Below are positions 20,300 to 31,012 of a stretch of DNA of 64,000 nt, one piece after another. The notes under the pieces were generated by a model. That model did not search any database. It had not been told where the DNA came from and was given only the letters and a program-made list of their open reading frames with translations. Location: the NCBI GenBank assembly GCA_023390335.1, contig JAEWCZ010000066.1, positions 372,001 to 436,000 of the forward strand, written 5' to 3'. A program made the position numbers and the translations under genes. This DNA comes from Bacillota bacterium (GTDB taxonomy: Bacteria; Bacillota; Clostridia; Acetivibrionales; DSM-1351). Position 1 is the first letter of the stretch. Each line of letters opens with the position of its first letter.

Positions 20300-23200
20300 G
20301 TGTCTGTAATGCAATTTCTGTCAAGATTGCGAAATATGGGAATTAATTTATGGCTGGACAAGGATGAATTAAAGTATCAGGCTCCAAAGGGAGTAATGAA
20401 CAAAACATTACTTGCTGAAATATCTCAAAATAAGAATGAAATAATAGAATTTCTTAAACAATTAAAAATGGAAGCAAGTTCAAATAAAGAACAAATTCTA
20501 CAGGCTCCCAGAGATGGCAAAACTGAATTTCCACTCTCCTATTCACAGCAGTCCATGTGGTTTTATGACCAGCTTGTAAAGGGAAATCCCGCATTTAATA
20601 TATCAAATGCCGTAAAAATAACCGGGGATCTTAACATTAATGCCTTGGAAAATGCAATAAATGAACTGGTAATAAGACACGAAGCCTTGAGAACTACCTT
20701 CAGAAGTACTGACGGAAATCCAGTTCAGAAAGTAAAAGCAGAAATAAAAGCAGAGCTATGCAAAACACATCTGGAGAATACCGGTGGTGAAACCCGGCTA
20801 AAAGACCTTTTAAAAGAGGAAGCAAGGCGGGTATTCAATCTGGAAACAGGTCCTTTGTTCCGTTTCCATCTATTTATACTTGGTGAAGAAGAATATGTAT
20901 TAACTATGGTAATTCATCACGTAATATCCGATGGCTGGTCAAATACGGTATTGGTTGGAGAGCTGTTTACTTTATACAAAGCGGGTATACAAGGCGTGTT
21001 TCACGGACTGCCAATGCCTTCAGTACAATTTGCTGATTATGCATACTGGGAAAGAAACAGGCTGCAAGGAGAATTGCTGGAAACTTTGTTGGGCTACTGG
21101 GAAAAACAGCTGGCAAATACAAGCACCTTAGTACTTCCACTGGATCGTGAAAGGTCTACTATACGAGCTTTTGAGGGTGGATATGAACCTGTTGTAATAT
21201 CCCCTGAACTTACAAAAAAAATAAATACTGTTTGTAAAAATAAAAGTGTGACCCAGTTCATATTGATTCTTGCTGCCTTTAAAACTTTGCTTTACAGGTA
21301 CTCGGAGCAGCAGGATATTTGTATAGGTACTGTTGTAGCAAACAGAAACAGAAAAGAGCTTGAGCGTGCAGTAGGTTTTTTTATGAATACTCTTGCATTG
21401 CGTACCCAAATTGAAGGGGACAGCAATGTTGCGGAAATACTGGAGAGAGTAAAGAAAACCACTTATGATGCATTTATATATCAGGAACTGCCTTTTGACA
21501 AGATGGTGGAGGAGCTTAAACCACTCAGAGAGGATGGCGTAAATCCTTTTTTTCAGGTTATGTTTATACTGCAAAACACTCAAAAAGTGGATTTCGAACT
21601 ACCCGGAGTAAACTTGCAGCCACTTGATATTGAAAGCGGTATGGCTCCATTTGATTTAAGACTGCAATTGACTGAAACACAGGAAGGATTAAAGGGAGGC
21701 TTTGACTATAACCTTTCAATTTTTGATTCCTCTACCGTCAGAGATATGGTAAGGCATTTGATTTCCACATTAGAATGCATAGTTGAAAACCAGGAGCAAA
21801 AAATTAATCAGCTTTCCATATTTACTCATGAGGATATTATAAACCTACATAAGCTGAAAATAGCTGTTGCAGCAACCTTTACAGCTGAACCTGTGGAAGC
21901 TTATATAAATTGGTGGTGCAAACAATTCGGTATTAAGAATGAGGTGGTTTTTGCACCGTATAATCAGGTATTTCAGCAGCTTTTAGATGAAACAAGCCTG
22001 ATTACCGTAAATGACGGTATCAATATAATGCTAATCCGTTTTGAAGATTGGCTAAGAAACAATATGTCAGACGACGCTGAACAGATAAAAAAACTTGAAG
22101 AGAACTATAGCAATCTTTTGACTATTTTGAAATCTAAAGCAAAGAGAATACCTTATTTTGTAGCAGTTTTTCCTGTCTCCCGATATTCGAATATAAGTCA
22201 AAGAGTCAGTAATTACATTGAAGATATGAACAATAGATGGAAACTGGCTTTAGAGGATATGGAAAATGTATATGTAATGGACTGTAGAAATCTGGATGAG
22301 CAGTTTGTTATTGATACCGTGTTTGATTCCTTAAAAGATACGGAAGCACATATGCCTTTTAGTGATATGTATTTCAGCGCTTTGGGGACATTTGCTGCCA
22401 GAAAAATATGTACTTTTAGAAAGCAGAATTTCAAGGTTATAGTACTTGATTGTGACAATACCCTATGGAAAGGTGTATGTGGCGAAGAAGGAGCACTGGG
22501 GGTTATAATAAGTGAACCCTTTAAGAGCTTACAGGAGTTTATGTTGGAACGTTACAGGGAAGGTATGCTTCTGGCCCTTTGCAGTAAAAACAATGAAGCG
22601 GATGTATGGGAGGTATTTGACAGCAACAAGGGAATGTTGCTCAAAAAGGAGCATTTTGTGTCATGGAGAATCAACTGGCAGTCAAAGTCAGATAACATAA
22701 GAGAAATTGCCCATGAGCTTAATCTAGGAATTGACAGTTTTATTTTTATAGACGACAGTCCTATGGAATGTAGTGAGGTAATGATGAAACTGCCGGAGGT
22801 GTTAACACTTAAACTACCTGAAACTGAGTTACAAATACCGGAATATTTACAGCATGTTTGGGCCTTTGATAGATTCAAAGTTACCTCGGAGGACGCCCAA
22901 AGAACACAAATGTATATAGCCGAAAAGGAAAGAAAACAAATGGAGGCCAGTGTTCATTCTCTTGACGGTTTTATACAGGGTCTTGAACTTAAAATGAGTA
23001 TGAACCCCATAGAGGATTCACAATACATGAGAGCAGCACAACTGACTCATAGAACTAATCAGTTCAATCTTAGCACTATAAGAAGAACAGAGGAAGAATT
23101 AAGGCTGCTTACAAGTTTGCCGGGTTACAAATGCCATGTAATAGAAGTAAGCGACAGATTTGGTGATTACGGACTTGTAGGTGTAGTAATATCAAAGGAA

Positions 23201-26200
23201 AACGGGCACAAGCTGTTAATAGACACATTCTTGTTGAGTTGCAGAGTATTGGGAAGAAGGATTGAAGATGCAATACTTGTTGGTCTTAAAAAGCTGTGTA
23301 ATAAAACAGGTGCAAAGGTACTTGAGGCGGATTTTCGACCTACTGAAAAAAACATGCCCTTTAAGAGTTTTCTTGAAAAGAGTGGTTGGAAAAGTATTGA
23401 AGAAGGTTGCGGATTCAGTAAATACCATTTGGATATTGAAGCAATATCTGAACATGACAATCTGATTGAATGCTACTATGATTCTAAATTTGAGACTTCA
23501 ATAAAGTCCAAAGAAGTAGCAAATTGTAAATATGAACCTGTTTACATAAAACGGGACAAGGAATGCAATTCAGTTAATAATGACTGGAAAGTTTTTGCGG
23601 TAAACAAGGAAGCGCTTCTCCATAAAGTATTTCTGCTACCTCTTGAACATGCTTCGGGGGAACTACTTACAAAACTGCCGGTTGAGGGAGCAGGTAAAGT
23701 CAATAAACCTATCGGGAACATAAATGAAGAGTATAAAGCACCCGGCAATAAGACTGAAAAAATACTGGCTCAAATATGGCAGGAGATACTTGGAGTTGAG
23801 AAAATAGGAGTAAATGACGATTTCTTTAGGCTGGGGGGACACTCCCTTACTGCTGTTTCCATAATTTCAAGACTCAGAGATAGATTTCATAAGCACATAC
23901 CTCTCCAATGGATTATAGAAAACAGAACAATAGCTCAACTGGAAAAATTAATAGGAGAAATTGAAGAAAAAGATAATGCAGACGATGAACAAGACCTTAT
24001 ATCCAGGGTTTGCGACGGAACGAAAGAATTTCCTCTTTCCTTTTCACAACAATCTATGTGGTTTTATGATCAGCTGAACAAGGGGAATGCAGTTTTCAAT
24101 TTGTCCAGTGCTGTACGTATAAGCGGCGGACTGAATATCGAAATACTTAAACAAACACTGGAAAATGCAGTCATGTCACATGAAGCTTTAAGAACAACAT
24201 TCAAGAGCATAAACGGAAGTCCTGTTCAGGTGATAAATGATAGCGTTGACGTGAAAATCAATGAAATTGACTTGACCTACCTGACAGCAGATAACGAAGG
24301 AGATATCAGAGAACTATTAAAGCAAGAGGCACGTTATATATTTGATCTGGAAAAAGGACCATTGTTCAGATTCTGCCTTTTTTTACTCAACGAAAATGAA
24401 TATATTTTTTCAATGACAACACATCACATAGTATCTGACGGCTGGTCAAATACAATAATAGTCGAAGAATTTTTACGAAATTACAGTCAGCTTGCCAATA
24501 GGCAAGATATAGAAGTAAAATCACTGCCCATAAGGTTTGCAGATTACGCTATATGGGAAAGGAACAGATTTTCGGGGGACAGGCTGGATACGCTTATGGG
24601 ATATTGGAAAAACCAGCTTGAAAATCCAACAACACTAGAACTTCCCACCGATAAGGCCAGACCTAAAAATCGTACATATGAGGGCGGTTATGAGAGCATT
24701 GTTATTCCTGAAAAACTAGTGCCTGAACTAAGGAAACTTTCAAATGACCAGGGTGTAACCATGTTTATGCTGATGCTTGCGGCATTTCAGACACTTTTGC
24801 ACAGGTATTCGGGACAAAATGACATTTTTACGGGTACGGTAGTTGCAAACCGAAATAGAGCTGAAATTGAAAATACAGTGGGGCCTTTCATAAATACACT
24901 GGTTCTTAGAACTGATTTTGAGGAGGACCCTGACTTTATAAGCCTTATATCAAAAGTTAAAAAAACTACTCTTGAGGCGTATGAGCATCAGGAACTGCCC
25001 TTTGATAAAATGCTGGAAGAAATGAGGCTGGAACGAGACTTAAGCAGGGCTCCTTTATTTCAGGTTATGTTTATACTCCACAACAACAAGAAAGCTGAAC
25101 TGGAACTTGACGGAATAAAAATAGAAGAAATAGATGTCGCAAGCGATATGGCTCCTTTTGATTTAAGATTGCAACTAACAGAGACAGAAAAAGGTATAAA
25201 GGGCGGGTTTGACTATAACATATCGCTATTTGAGCCAGCAACAGTTAAAGCAGTATCACAGCATCTGATAAAATTACTTGAAAACATAGTACAAAAGCCT
25301 AATGAGAAGGTTTCCAGACTTGAATATATTACAGAAACAGAAAAGAGACAGATATTATCACACTTTAATAATACTAATTCAGCTTTTCCCGATAACAAGG
25401 TTATTTATCAATACTTGGAGGAACAGGACTCGGCAGATTCTAAGAATACAGCAGTAATATTTAATAATAAAAAAATGAGCTACGGTCAACTCAACGACAG
25501 AGCAAACATCCTTGCAAGGCTTCTCCAAGAAAAAGGTGTAGAACGGGACAGTATTGTAGCAGTAATGATGGAACGTTCACTCGAGATGATAATAGCAATA
25601 ATGGCCATACAAAAAGCAGGAGGAGCATATCTACCGGTGGACCCGCATTTTCCTGGGGATAGAATAGAATATATACTGGAAGACAGTCAAACAAGTATAT
25701 TGCTTACTCACAAGGAGTTTGGAGATTTAAAAATTCCGGAAAACATAAAAAAGATAAATCTTGATTTAGTTGATTTATCCAATGGAGAAAAATCAAATCT
25801 ACCAATAATAGCAACTCCTGAGAATATTGCATATGTAATTTATACATCAGGCTCCACAGGAAAGCCTAAAGGAACGCTGATAGAACACAGGTCTCTTGTG
25901 AATAGGCTGAACTGGATGCAGAAAAAATATCCTTTAGATAAAAACGATATTATACTGCAAAAAACACCTTATACTTTTGATGTTTCTGTATGGGAAATGT
26001 TCTGGTGGTCTATGGTGGGAGCCAAGGTATGTTTTCTTGAGCCCGGAGCTGAAAAAGACCCTGAAAAGATTGTGGAAGCTATTGAAAAAAACAAAATTAC
26101 AGTTATTCATTTTGTGCCATCGATGCTAGGTATATTTCTGGAATATCTTAAACAAACGGGTGAAGCATCAAGGGTTGCAGGACTGAAACAGGTTTTTGCC

Positions 26201-28516
26201 AGTGGAGAAGCATTAACACCGTCACAGGTAAGTATTTTCAAGTCACTGCTTTCAAAAATTGGAACGAAACTTGCAAACCTTTACGGGCCTACGGAAGCAA
26301 CAATTGATGTATCCTATTTCGACTGCGATTCAGAAACAGAACTTGATTCTGTTCCAATAGGAAAGCCTATTGATAATACAAAGCTGCTTATAATGGACAA
26401 AAATATGCAGCTCCAACCTGTGGGCGTGGCAGGAGAGCTATGCATCGGCGGTATCGGTCTGGCAAGAGAGTATCTGAACAAACCTGAGTTGACAAATGAG
26501 AAATTTGTACAAAATCCATATCAGCCAAACCAGAGGCTTTACCGTACCGGTGACCTGGCAAAGTGGAGACGGGACGGAAATATTGAGTACTTGGGGAGAA
26601 TGGATTTTCAGGTTAAAATACGAGGACTGAGAATTGAACTTGGTGAAATAGAAAAGCAATTAACGGCTCATCCGTCAGTAAAAGAGTGTGTGGTAGTTGC
26701 ATGGAGAAAAGGCGAGGGTGATATACAGTTGGTAGCATATGTAGTATGTGAAAACGGTATGAGAGTGGAGCAAGGAGATATTCAGTCATTCCTCGAAAAG
26801 AGTCTACCCGAATATATGGTTCCAAGAATATATGTTTTCATGGAAGTAATGCCTTTATCATCCAATGGGAAAATAGACAGGAAGGCACTTCCCACTCCTG
26901 TAATTGTAACTGACAGAGTTTATACAGCTCCAAGAAATGATACGGAAAAACAGTTAGCAGATATATGGCAGAAGATACTGGGTATAAGAAGAATTGGAGT
27001 AAACGACAATTTCTTTGATATCGGCGGTGATTCCCTAAAAGCAATGGAAACAATCATATTACTTAAAAAACAGGGATTACAGTTAGAAATAAAAGACTTG
27101 TTCGAAGGTCAGACAATAGGAAATCTAAGCGGTCTGGTAAAGTATTCCACAAAGACTGAAGCAGAGGAACCCGTTACCGGGGAAATAGGCTTGATTCCTA
27201 CCCAGAAAGGATTTTTCAGAAAAACAAAGACGGAAATAAATCACTGGAACATATCCGTAATGATGTACAGAAAAGACAGGCTTGATGAAGATATTATAAA
27301 AAAGACTTTTACCAAAATAATAGAACAGCATGATGCACTTAGAATAAATTTCAGAATTGACGGAGAAAAGGTAATCCAATACAACAGAGACATAGACGTT
27401 GAGTTATTTGACATAAACATATTTGACTGTATAGCTGACAAAGATGATACAACCAATATGGATAATATGGCCTATGCTTTACACAGGAGCATGAGACTTA
27501 CAGAAGGCCCACTTGTAAAACTGGCGCTTTTCAGACGCCATGACGGAGACCATTTGCTGCTTGTGATACATCACCTGCTTTGCGACGGGCTATCACTTAT
27601 GACAATATTAGAGGATGCAGCCGCAGTGTATAATCAGCTCCAAAGAAATGAGCCCATATCGCTTCCACCAAAAACTTCTTCCTTAAAGGATTGGTCGGAG
27701 AAAATATATGCTTATTCCAACAGCAGTGAATTACTTAAAGAAATTGATTACTGGAGAAAAATAGAAAACACGCCGATAGCACTGCTCCCAAAGGACACGA
27801 CCTTTAGTGAAGAGAGGCATAAGTACGATGTTGCCATAAGTGAAACATTGCTTTTTGAAAATGAAACAAAGGTACTATTGAAAAATGTAAATCAGAGGTT
27901 TAATACCGATACAAAGGATTTACTGGCAACGGCTTTCGGGGCAGCTGTAAGAGAGTGGACAGGCACGGACAATATACTCATAGACTATAAAATTCATGGC
28001 AGAGAGGACATTTTTGACGGGATTGATGTTTCAAGAACAGTGGGCTGGTTTGCAACAGAGTTTCCGGCAATACTTGATATGACCGAACTGGAAGACCTTC
28101 CGACCCAGATAATATCAATCAGAGATATGTTCAAAAATGTTCCCGGCAGGGGACTTGGTTACGAAACCTTGAGGGAGGTAACTCTACCTGAAAATAAAAA
28201 GGAGTTAAAACTAAACCTGCACCCGGAAATATTGTTTAATTATTCAGGTGATTTTGCAGGCCGGACAAATGAGGATTTTCAGGGTTTCAGCATATCACCT
28301 CTATATAAAAACCTAAATGAGAGTCCAGAATCTGAAAGAAAATACACCTTTATTATTGAACTTATGATTCTAGAGGGCAACTTGAATGCTACTCTTCATT
28401 ACAATGAGCATCAGTATTTTGAAAGCACAATGAAGGAGTTACTTGATAAATTTAAAAAATATCTTTATGAAATTACAAAATTAGGTATAGAAAGCAAATT
28501 TCAAAAGGAGAGGTAA
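20300..28516 (+). CDS. NRPS: TubC docking-C-FkbH-PCP-C-A(Ser)-PCP-E
   Basis: Start GTG 20300 lies 8 bases after AGGAGG (20286-20291). About 2738 residues. Domains: TubC-type N-terminal docking domain (1-55, with LWLDKDELKYQAPKG); condensation 1 (77-513; HHVISDG from 206); FkbH-like HAD domain (518-1047; DxD nucleophile motif DCDNT with Asp717/Asp719); PCP (LGGHSL near 1178); condensation 2 (1243-1680; HHIVSDG near 1376); adenylation (1683-2200; YTSGSTGKPKG near 1848); PCP (IGGDSL near 2242); epimerization domain (2297-2735; HHLLCDG from 2424, FNYSGDF). The A-domain code read against GrsA is DVWHFSLIDK, a standard serine code. FkbH enzymes load a carrier from 1,3-bisphosphoglycerate to give glyceryl-S-carrier, so the first module probably adds glycerate (ester formation by C is possible), the second D-Ser. 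No thioesterase or reductase follows. Confidence 0.92.
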   Translation: MSVMQFLSRLRNMGINLWLDKDELKYQAPKGVMNKTLLAEISQNKNEIIEFLKQLKMEASSNKEQILQAPRDGKTEFPLSYSQQSMWFYDQLVKGNPAFNISNAVKITGDLNINALENAINELVIRHEALRTTFRSTDGNPVQKVKAEIKAELCKTHLENTGGETRLKDLLKEEARRVFNLETGPLFRFHLFILGEEEYVLTMVIHHVISDGWSNTVLVGELFTLYKAGIQGVFHGLPMPSVQFADYAYWERNRLQGELLETLLGYWEKQLANTSTLVLPLDRERSTIRAFEGGYEPVVISPELTKKINTVCKNKSVTQFILILAAFKTLLYRYSEQQDICIGTVVANRNRKELERAVGFFMNTLALRTQIEGDSNVAEILERVKKTTYDAFIYQELPFDKMVEELKPLREDGVNPFFQVMFILQNTQKVDFELPGVNLQPLDIESGMAPFDLRLQLTETQEGLKGGFDYNLSIFDSSTVRDMVRHLISTLECIVENQEQKINQLSIFTHEDIINLHKLKIAVAATFTAEPVEAYINWWCKQFGIKNEVVFAPYNQVFQQLLDETSLITVNDGINIMLIRFEDWLRNNMSDDAEQIKKLEENYSNLLTILKSKAKRIPYFVAVFPVSRYSNISQRVSNYIEDMNNRWKLALEDMENVYVMDCRNLDEQFVIDTVFDSLKDTEAHMPFSDMYFSALGTFAARKICTFRKQNFKVIVLDCDNTLWKGVCGEEGALGVIISEPFKSLQEFMLERYREGMLLALCSKNNEADVWEVFDSNKGMLLKKEHFVSWRINWQSKSDNIREIAHELNLGIDSFIFIDDSPMECSEVMMKLPEVLTLKLPETELQIPEYLQHVWAFDRFKVTSEDAQRTQMYIAEKERKQMEASVHSLDGFIQGLELKMSMNPIEDSQYMRAAQLTHRTNQFNLSTIRRTEEELRLLTSLPGYKCHVIEVSDRFGDYGLVGVVISKENGHKLLIDTFLLSCRVLGRRIEDAILVGLKKLCNKTGAKVLEADFRPTEKNMPFKSFLEKSGWKSIEEGCGFSKYHLDIEAISEHDNLIECYYDSKFETSIKSKEVANCKYEPVYIKRDKECNSVNNDWKVFAVNKEALLHKVFLLPLEHASGELLTKLPVEGAGKVNKPIGNINEEYKAPGNKTEKILAQIWQEILGVEKIGVNDDFFRLGGHSLTAVSIISRLRDRFHKHIPLQWIIENRTIAQLEKLIGEIEEKDNADDEQDLISRVCDGTKEFPLSFSQQSMWFYDQLNKGNAVFNLSSAVRISGGLNIEILKQTLENAVMSHEALRTTFKSINGSPVQVINDSVDVKINEIDLTYLTADNEGDIRELLKQEARYIFDLEKGPLFRFCLFLLNENEYIFSMTTHHIVSDGWSNTIIVEEFLRNYSQLANRQDIEVKSLPIRFADYAIWERNRFSGDRLDTLMGYWKNQLENPTTLELPTDKARPKNRTYEGGYESIVIPEKLVPELRKLSNDQGVTMFMLMLAAFQTLLHRYSGQNDIFTGTVVANRNRAEIENTVGPFINTLVLRTDFEEDPDFISLISKVKKTTLEAYEHQELPFDKMLEEMRLERDLSRAPLFQVMFILHNNKKAELELDGIKIEEIDVASDMAPFDLRLQLTETEKGIKGGFDYNISLFEPATVKAVSQHLIKLLENIVQKPNEKVSRLEYITETEKRQILSHFNNTNSAFPDNKVIYQYLEEQDSADSKNTAVIFNNKKMSYGQLNDRANILARLLQEKGVERDSIVAVMMERSLEMIIAIMAIQKAGGAYLPVDPHFPGDRIEYILEDSQTSILLTHKEFGDLKIPENIKKINLDLVDLSNGEKSNLPIIATPENIAYVIYTSGSTGKPKGTLIEHRSLVNRLNWMQKKYPLDKNDIILQKTPYTFDVSVWEMFWWSMVGAKVCFLEPGAEKDPEKIVEAIEKNKITVIHFVPSMLGIFLEYLKQTGEASRVAGLKQVFASGEALTPSQVSIFKSLLSKIGTKLANLYGPTEATIDVSYFDCDSETELDSVPIGKPIDNTKLLIMDKNMQLQPVGVAGELCIGGIGLAREYLNKPELTNEKFVQNPYQPNQRLYRTGDLAKWRRDGNIEYLGRMDFQVKIRGLRIELGEIEKQLTAHPSVKECVVVAWRKGEGDIQLVAYVVCENGMRVEQGDIQSFLEKSLPEYMVPRIYVFMEVMPLSSNGKIDRKALPTPVIVTDRVYTAPRNDTEKQLADIWQKILGIRRIGVNDNFFDIGGDSLKAMETIILLKKQGLQLEIKDLFEGQTIGNLSGLVKYSTKTEAEEPVTGEIGLIPTQKGFFRKTKTEINHWNISVMMYRKDRLDEDIIKKTFTKIIEQHDALRINFRIDGEKVIQYNRDIDVELFDINIFDCIADKDDTTNMDNMAYALHRSMRLTEGPLVKLALFRRHDGDHLLLVIHHLLCDGLSLMTILEDAAAVYNQLQRNEPISLPPKTSSLKDWSEKIYAYSNSSELLKEIDYWRKIENTPIALLPKDTTFSEERHKYDVAISETLLFENETKVLLKNVNQRFNTDTKDLLATAFGAAVREWTGTDNILIDYKIHGREDIFDGIDVSRTVGWFATEFPAILDMTELEDLPTQIISIRDMFKNVPGRGLGYETLREVTLPENKKELKLNLHPEILFNYSGDFAGRTNEDFQGFSISPLYKNLNESPESERKYTFIIELMILEGNLNATLHYNEHQYFESTMKELLDKFKKYLYEITKLGIESKFQKER

Positions 28517-28521
28517 ATGGT

Positions 28522-29772
28522 ATGAATAAGTTAGCATTTTTGTTCCCGGGACAGGGGGCTCAATATATTGGTATGGGTAGTAAACTTTGTGATAACTTTT
28601 CCATTGCGGGGCAGGCTTTTGATGAAGCAAATGAAGCTCTTGGCTTCGATTTAAAAAAACTGTGCTTCCAAGGAAGTTTGGACGAACTGACAAAGACGGA
28701 AAATACCCAGCCTGCCATACTGACTGCAAGTGTTGCAGCTTTCAGAGTATATATGCAGGAGGTAGGCATAAAGCCTGATTATACCGCAGGACACAGCCTT
28801 GGAGAGCTTTCCGCACTTTGCTGTGCAGGAAGTATTGATTTTAAGGACGCTGTCAGGCTTGTAAGGCAAAGAGGAAGCCTTATGCAGGAAGCAGTTCCGG
28901 AAGGAATGGGCAGTATGGCTGCCGTAAGTGGTGTTGATAAGGAAATTATAGAAAAGGAATGTTCACGGGTTTCAAAAGACTGGAATATTGTGGTGGTTTC
29001 CAACTATAATTCCTTTGAGCAAATAGTAATATCAGGGCATGTAAAAGCAGTTAATGATGCGGGAGAGCAGTTGAAATCTCTGGGTGCCAGAGTGGTTTAT
29101 CTGAAAGTAAGTGCGCCTTTTCATTGCCCTTTGATGCAACCTGCGGCAGACAAATTTAGAGAAGAACTGGAAAAGTATAACTTCAGTGAAATGGAATGGC
29201 CCGTAATTTCAAATGTTACGGCAAAGCCATACCCCGGCAAAGACCACATTATAGATTATTTATCCCAACAAATAACAAACTCGGTAAAATGGCAGTCTAC
29301 AATAGAATATTTGCAGAAATCCGGTATAGATAAAGCTGTTGAAATGGGGCCAAAAGCAGTTCTTAAAAACCTTATGAGAAGCAATGCAACTGTAACGGTA
29401 TTTTCATCAGAAACAACGGAAGATATATCGACTATGAAGAAAAAACTGCTTTCAGCAAAAGATTCGGAAAAGCCGGTAAATAACGGACTTAAGTTTATAA
29501 CCTCCTGTATTGCGGCTGCGGTCAGTACGAAAAACCGCAACTGGGATGAGAATGCCTATCAGAAAGGTGTAGTAGAACCTTACAGAAAGTTAGTTGAGAT
29601 GAAAGAAGAGTTAATAAAACAAACAATCCAGCCTACCCAAGAGCATATTGAAGAGGCTGTGGATTTAATAAAACAAATATTCAATACAAAATTGTTACCG
29701 GTTAATGAACAGAGCGAAAGATTAAATCAGTTGTACAAAGAAGCTGGATTACAATCTGAAATTGGGGGCTAA
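28522..29772 (+). CDS. Free-standing acyltransferase (trans-acting malonyl-CoA:ACP transacylase)
   Basis: FabD-type fold: LFPGQGAQ at the N-terminus, GHSLGE with nucleophile Ser92, APFH with His201, SNVTA and VEMGPKAVL near the end of the fold. FabD ends at about 310 residues; here about 100 extra residues (320-416), helical and charged, are attached and may serve for docking. The ATG follows AAGGAGAGGT 7 bases away and 5 bases after the previous stop. Because the two PKS modules in this operon lack working AT domains, this enzyme is the obvious supplier of extender units to their ACPs. Malonyl specificity is assumed from family resemblance; I did not find a discriminating motif. Confidence 0.88.
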   Translation: MNKLAFLFPGQGAQYIGMGSKLCDNFSIAGQAFDEANEALGFDLKKLCFQGSLDELTKTENTQPAILTASVAAFRVYMQEVGIKPDYTAGHSLGELSALCCAGSIDFKDAVRLVRQRGSLMQEAVPEGMGSMAAVSGVDKEIIEKECSRVSKDWNIVVVSNYNSFEQIVISGHVKAVNDAGEQLKSLGARVVYLKVSAPFHCPLMQPAADKFREELEKYNFSEMEWPVISNVTAKPYPGKDHIIDYLSQQITNSVKWQSTIEYLQKSGIDKAVEMGPKAVLKNLMRSNATVTVFSSETTEDISTMKKKLLSAKDSEKPVNNGLKFITSCIAAAVSTKNRNWDENAYQKGVVEPYRKLVEMKEELIKQTIQPTQEHIEEAVDLIKQIFNTKLLPVNEQSERLNQLYKEAGLQSEIGG

Positions 29773-29773
29773 T

Positions 29774-30973
29774 ATGTCAAAAGTATTTTTTTTCAGCATA
29801 CCATTTTCCGGACATGTTAATCCCGGCGTGGGACTAGCCAGGGAGTTGGTAGAAAAAGGTGAAGAGGTCATATACTACTGCACTGACAGCTTCAGGGAAA
29901 AGATTGAAAGCTCTGGTGCTGTCTTCAGAAGCTATGGAGATAAATTTTACCTTAATGATGATTTTGTTACACACAATAATATTGAAATTTTGAGAGTTCA
30001 CATGGAGTTAAGTGAACTGATAATGGAACAATTGAATAACGATATAAAACGGGACAAGCCTGACTATATAGTTCATGATTTTATGTCTACATGGGGAAAA
30101 CATGCGGCCCAGGCATCAAATATACCGGCTATAAATATGTATACAACATTTGTGGAAAGACCGGAAGGTATTTTAAAGACAGTTGGATTAGTTTTGGCAG
30201 TTACATTTATGATACTCAAAAACATTCCAAGAATGATAGATATTCGTAAAATTTCCGGAAGGTTAAAAAAGAAATACAATATAAAAGTACAAGGCTTGAT
30301 TGATATTATCGACAATAAAGAGTCCTTAACACTGGTATTTACATCCCGTAAATTTCAACCGTATCCTGAAAAGTTTGGGGACGATTACAAATTTATAGGG
30401 CCTGTAAGTATGTATAGAAATGAGGAGATAAAAGATTTTAAGTTAAACAGGTCAGAAAGCAGACCTTTACTTTTTATTTCCCTTGGTACGGTGTTTAATA
30501 ATGAAAGAGAGTTCTTTATAAAATGTATCGAGGCCTTCGGTAACATGGATATGGATGTTCTCATGTCGGTAGGCAAGAAAATAAATATATCTTCCCTTGT
30601 AATTCCCCCAAATTTTACAGTAAAGCATTTTTATGAGATACCTCAGTTGGAGGTAATAAAAGAATGTGATGTATTTATTACTCACGGTGGAATGAACAGC
30701 GTCCATGAAGGACTTATGAACGGAATTCCGTTAATTGTTGTGCCACAGCAGCTGGAACAGACTCACATGGCAAAACGGGTGGCTGAAACAGGAAGCGGAA
30801 TCTATCTTGACATGTCAGAAGTCACACCGGAGTCGTTAAAAGAATGTTATAAAAAAATAACCTCTGACGATTCATATTGTAAAAATGCGGATAAAATGAA
30901 GGATTCGTTTTTAGAAGCAGGCGGACCGGAGCGTGCCGCAGAGGAGATATTTTCTTATATAAAAAAACATTGA
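29774..30973 (+). CDS. MGT-family glycosyltransferase (GT1, GT-B fold), copy 1
   Basis: Start ATG 29774 (MSKVFFFSIPFSGHVNP) follows GGGGG by 5 bases, 1 base after the AT stop. About 400 residues, normal for macrolide-type (YjiC/MGT) glycosyltransferases. The N-terminal acceptor domain begins with the usual GHVNP loop. The C-terminal donor domain carries FISLGT, then THGGMNSVHEGLMNGIPLIVVP and QLEQ, the nucleotide-sugar binding signature. These enzymes transfer a sugar from an NDP donor to a small-molecule hydroxyl. It is closely similar to the gene at 32449-33669. No sugar-nucleotide biosynthesis gene is nearby, so a housekeeping NDP-sugar is likely. It may also act in self-protection by glycosylating the product. 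Confidence 0.9.
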   Translation: MSKVFFFSIPFSGHVNPGVGLARELVEKGEEVIYYCTDSFREKIESSGAVFRSYGDKFYLNDDFVTHNNIEILRVHMELSELIMEQLNNDIKRDKPDYIVHDFMSTWGKHAAQASNIPAINMYTTFVERPEGILKTVGLVLAVTFMILKNIPRMIDIRKISGRLKKKYNIKVQGLIDIIDNKESLTLVFTSRKFQPYPEKFGDDYKFIGPVSMYRNEEIKDFKLNRSESRPLLFISLGTVFNNEREFFIKCIEAFGNMDMDVLMSVGKKINISSLVIPPNFTVKHFYEIPQLEVIKECDVFITHGGMNSVHEGLMNGIPLIVVPQQLEQTHMAKRVAETGSGIYLDMSEVTPESLKECYKKITSDDSYCKNADKMKDSFLEAGGPERAAEEIFSYIKKH

Positions 30974-31012
30974 TTGGATGACATAATTAAAAAGAAAGGG
31001 TGTTGGATATTT

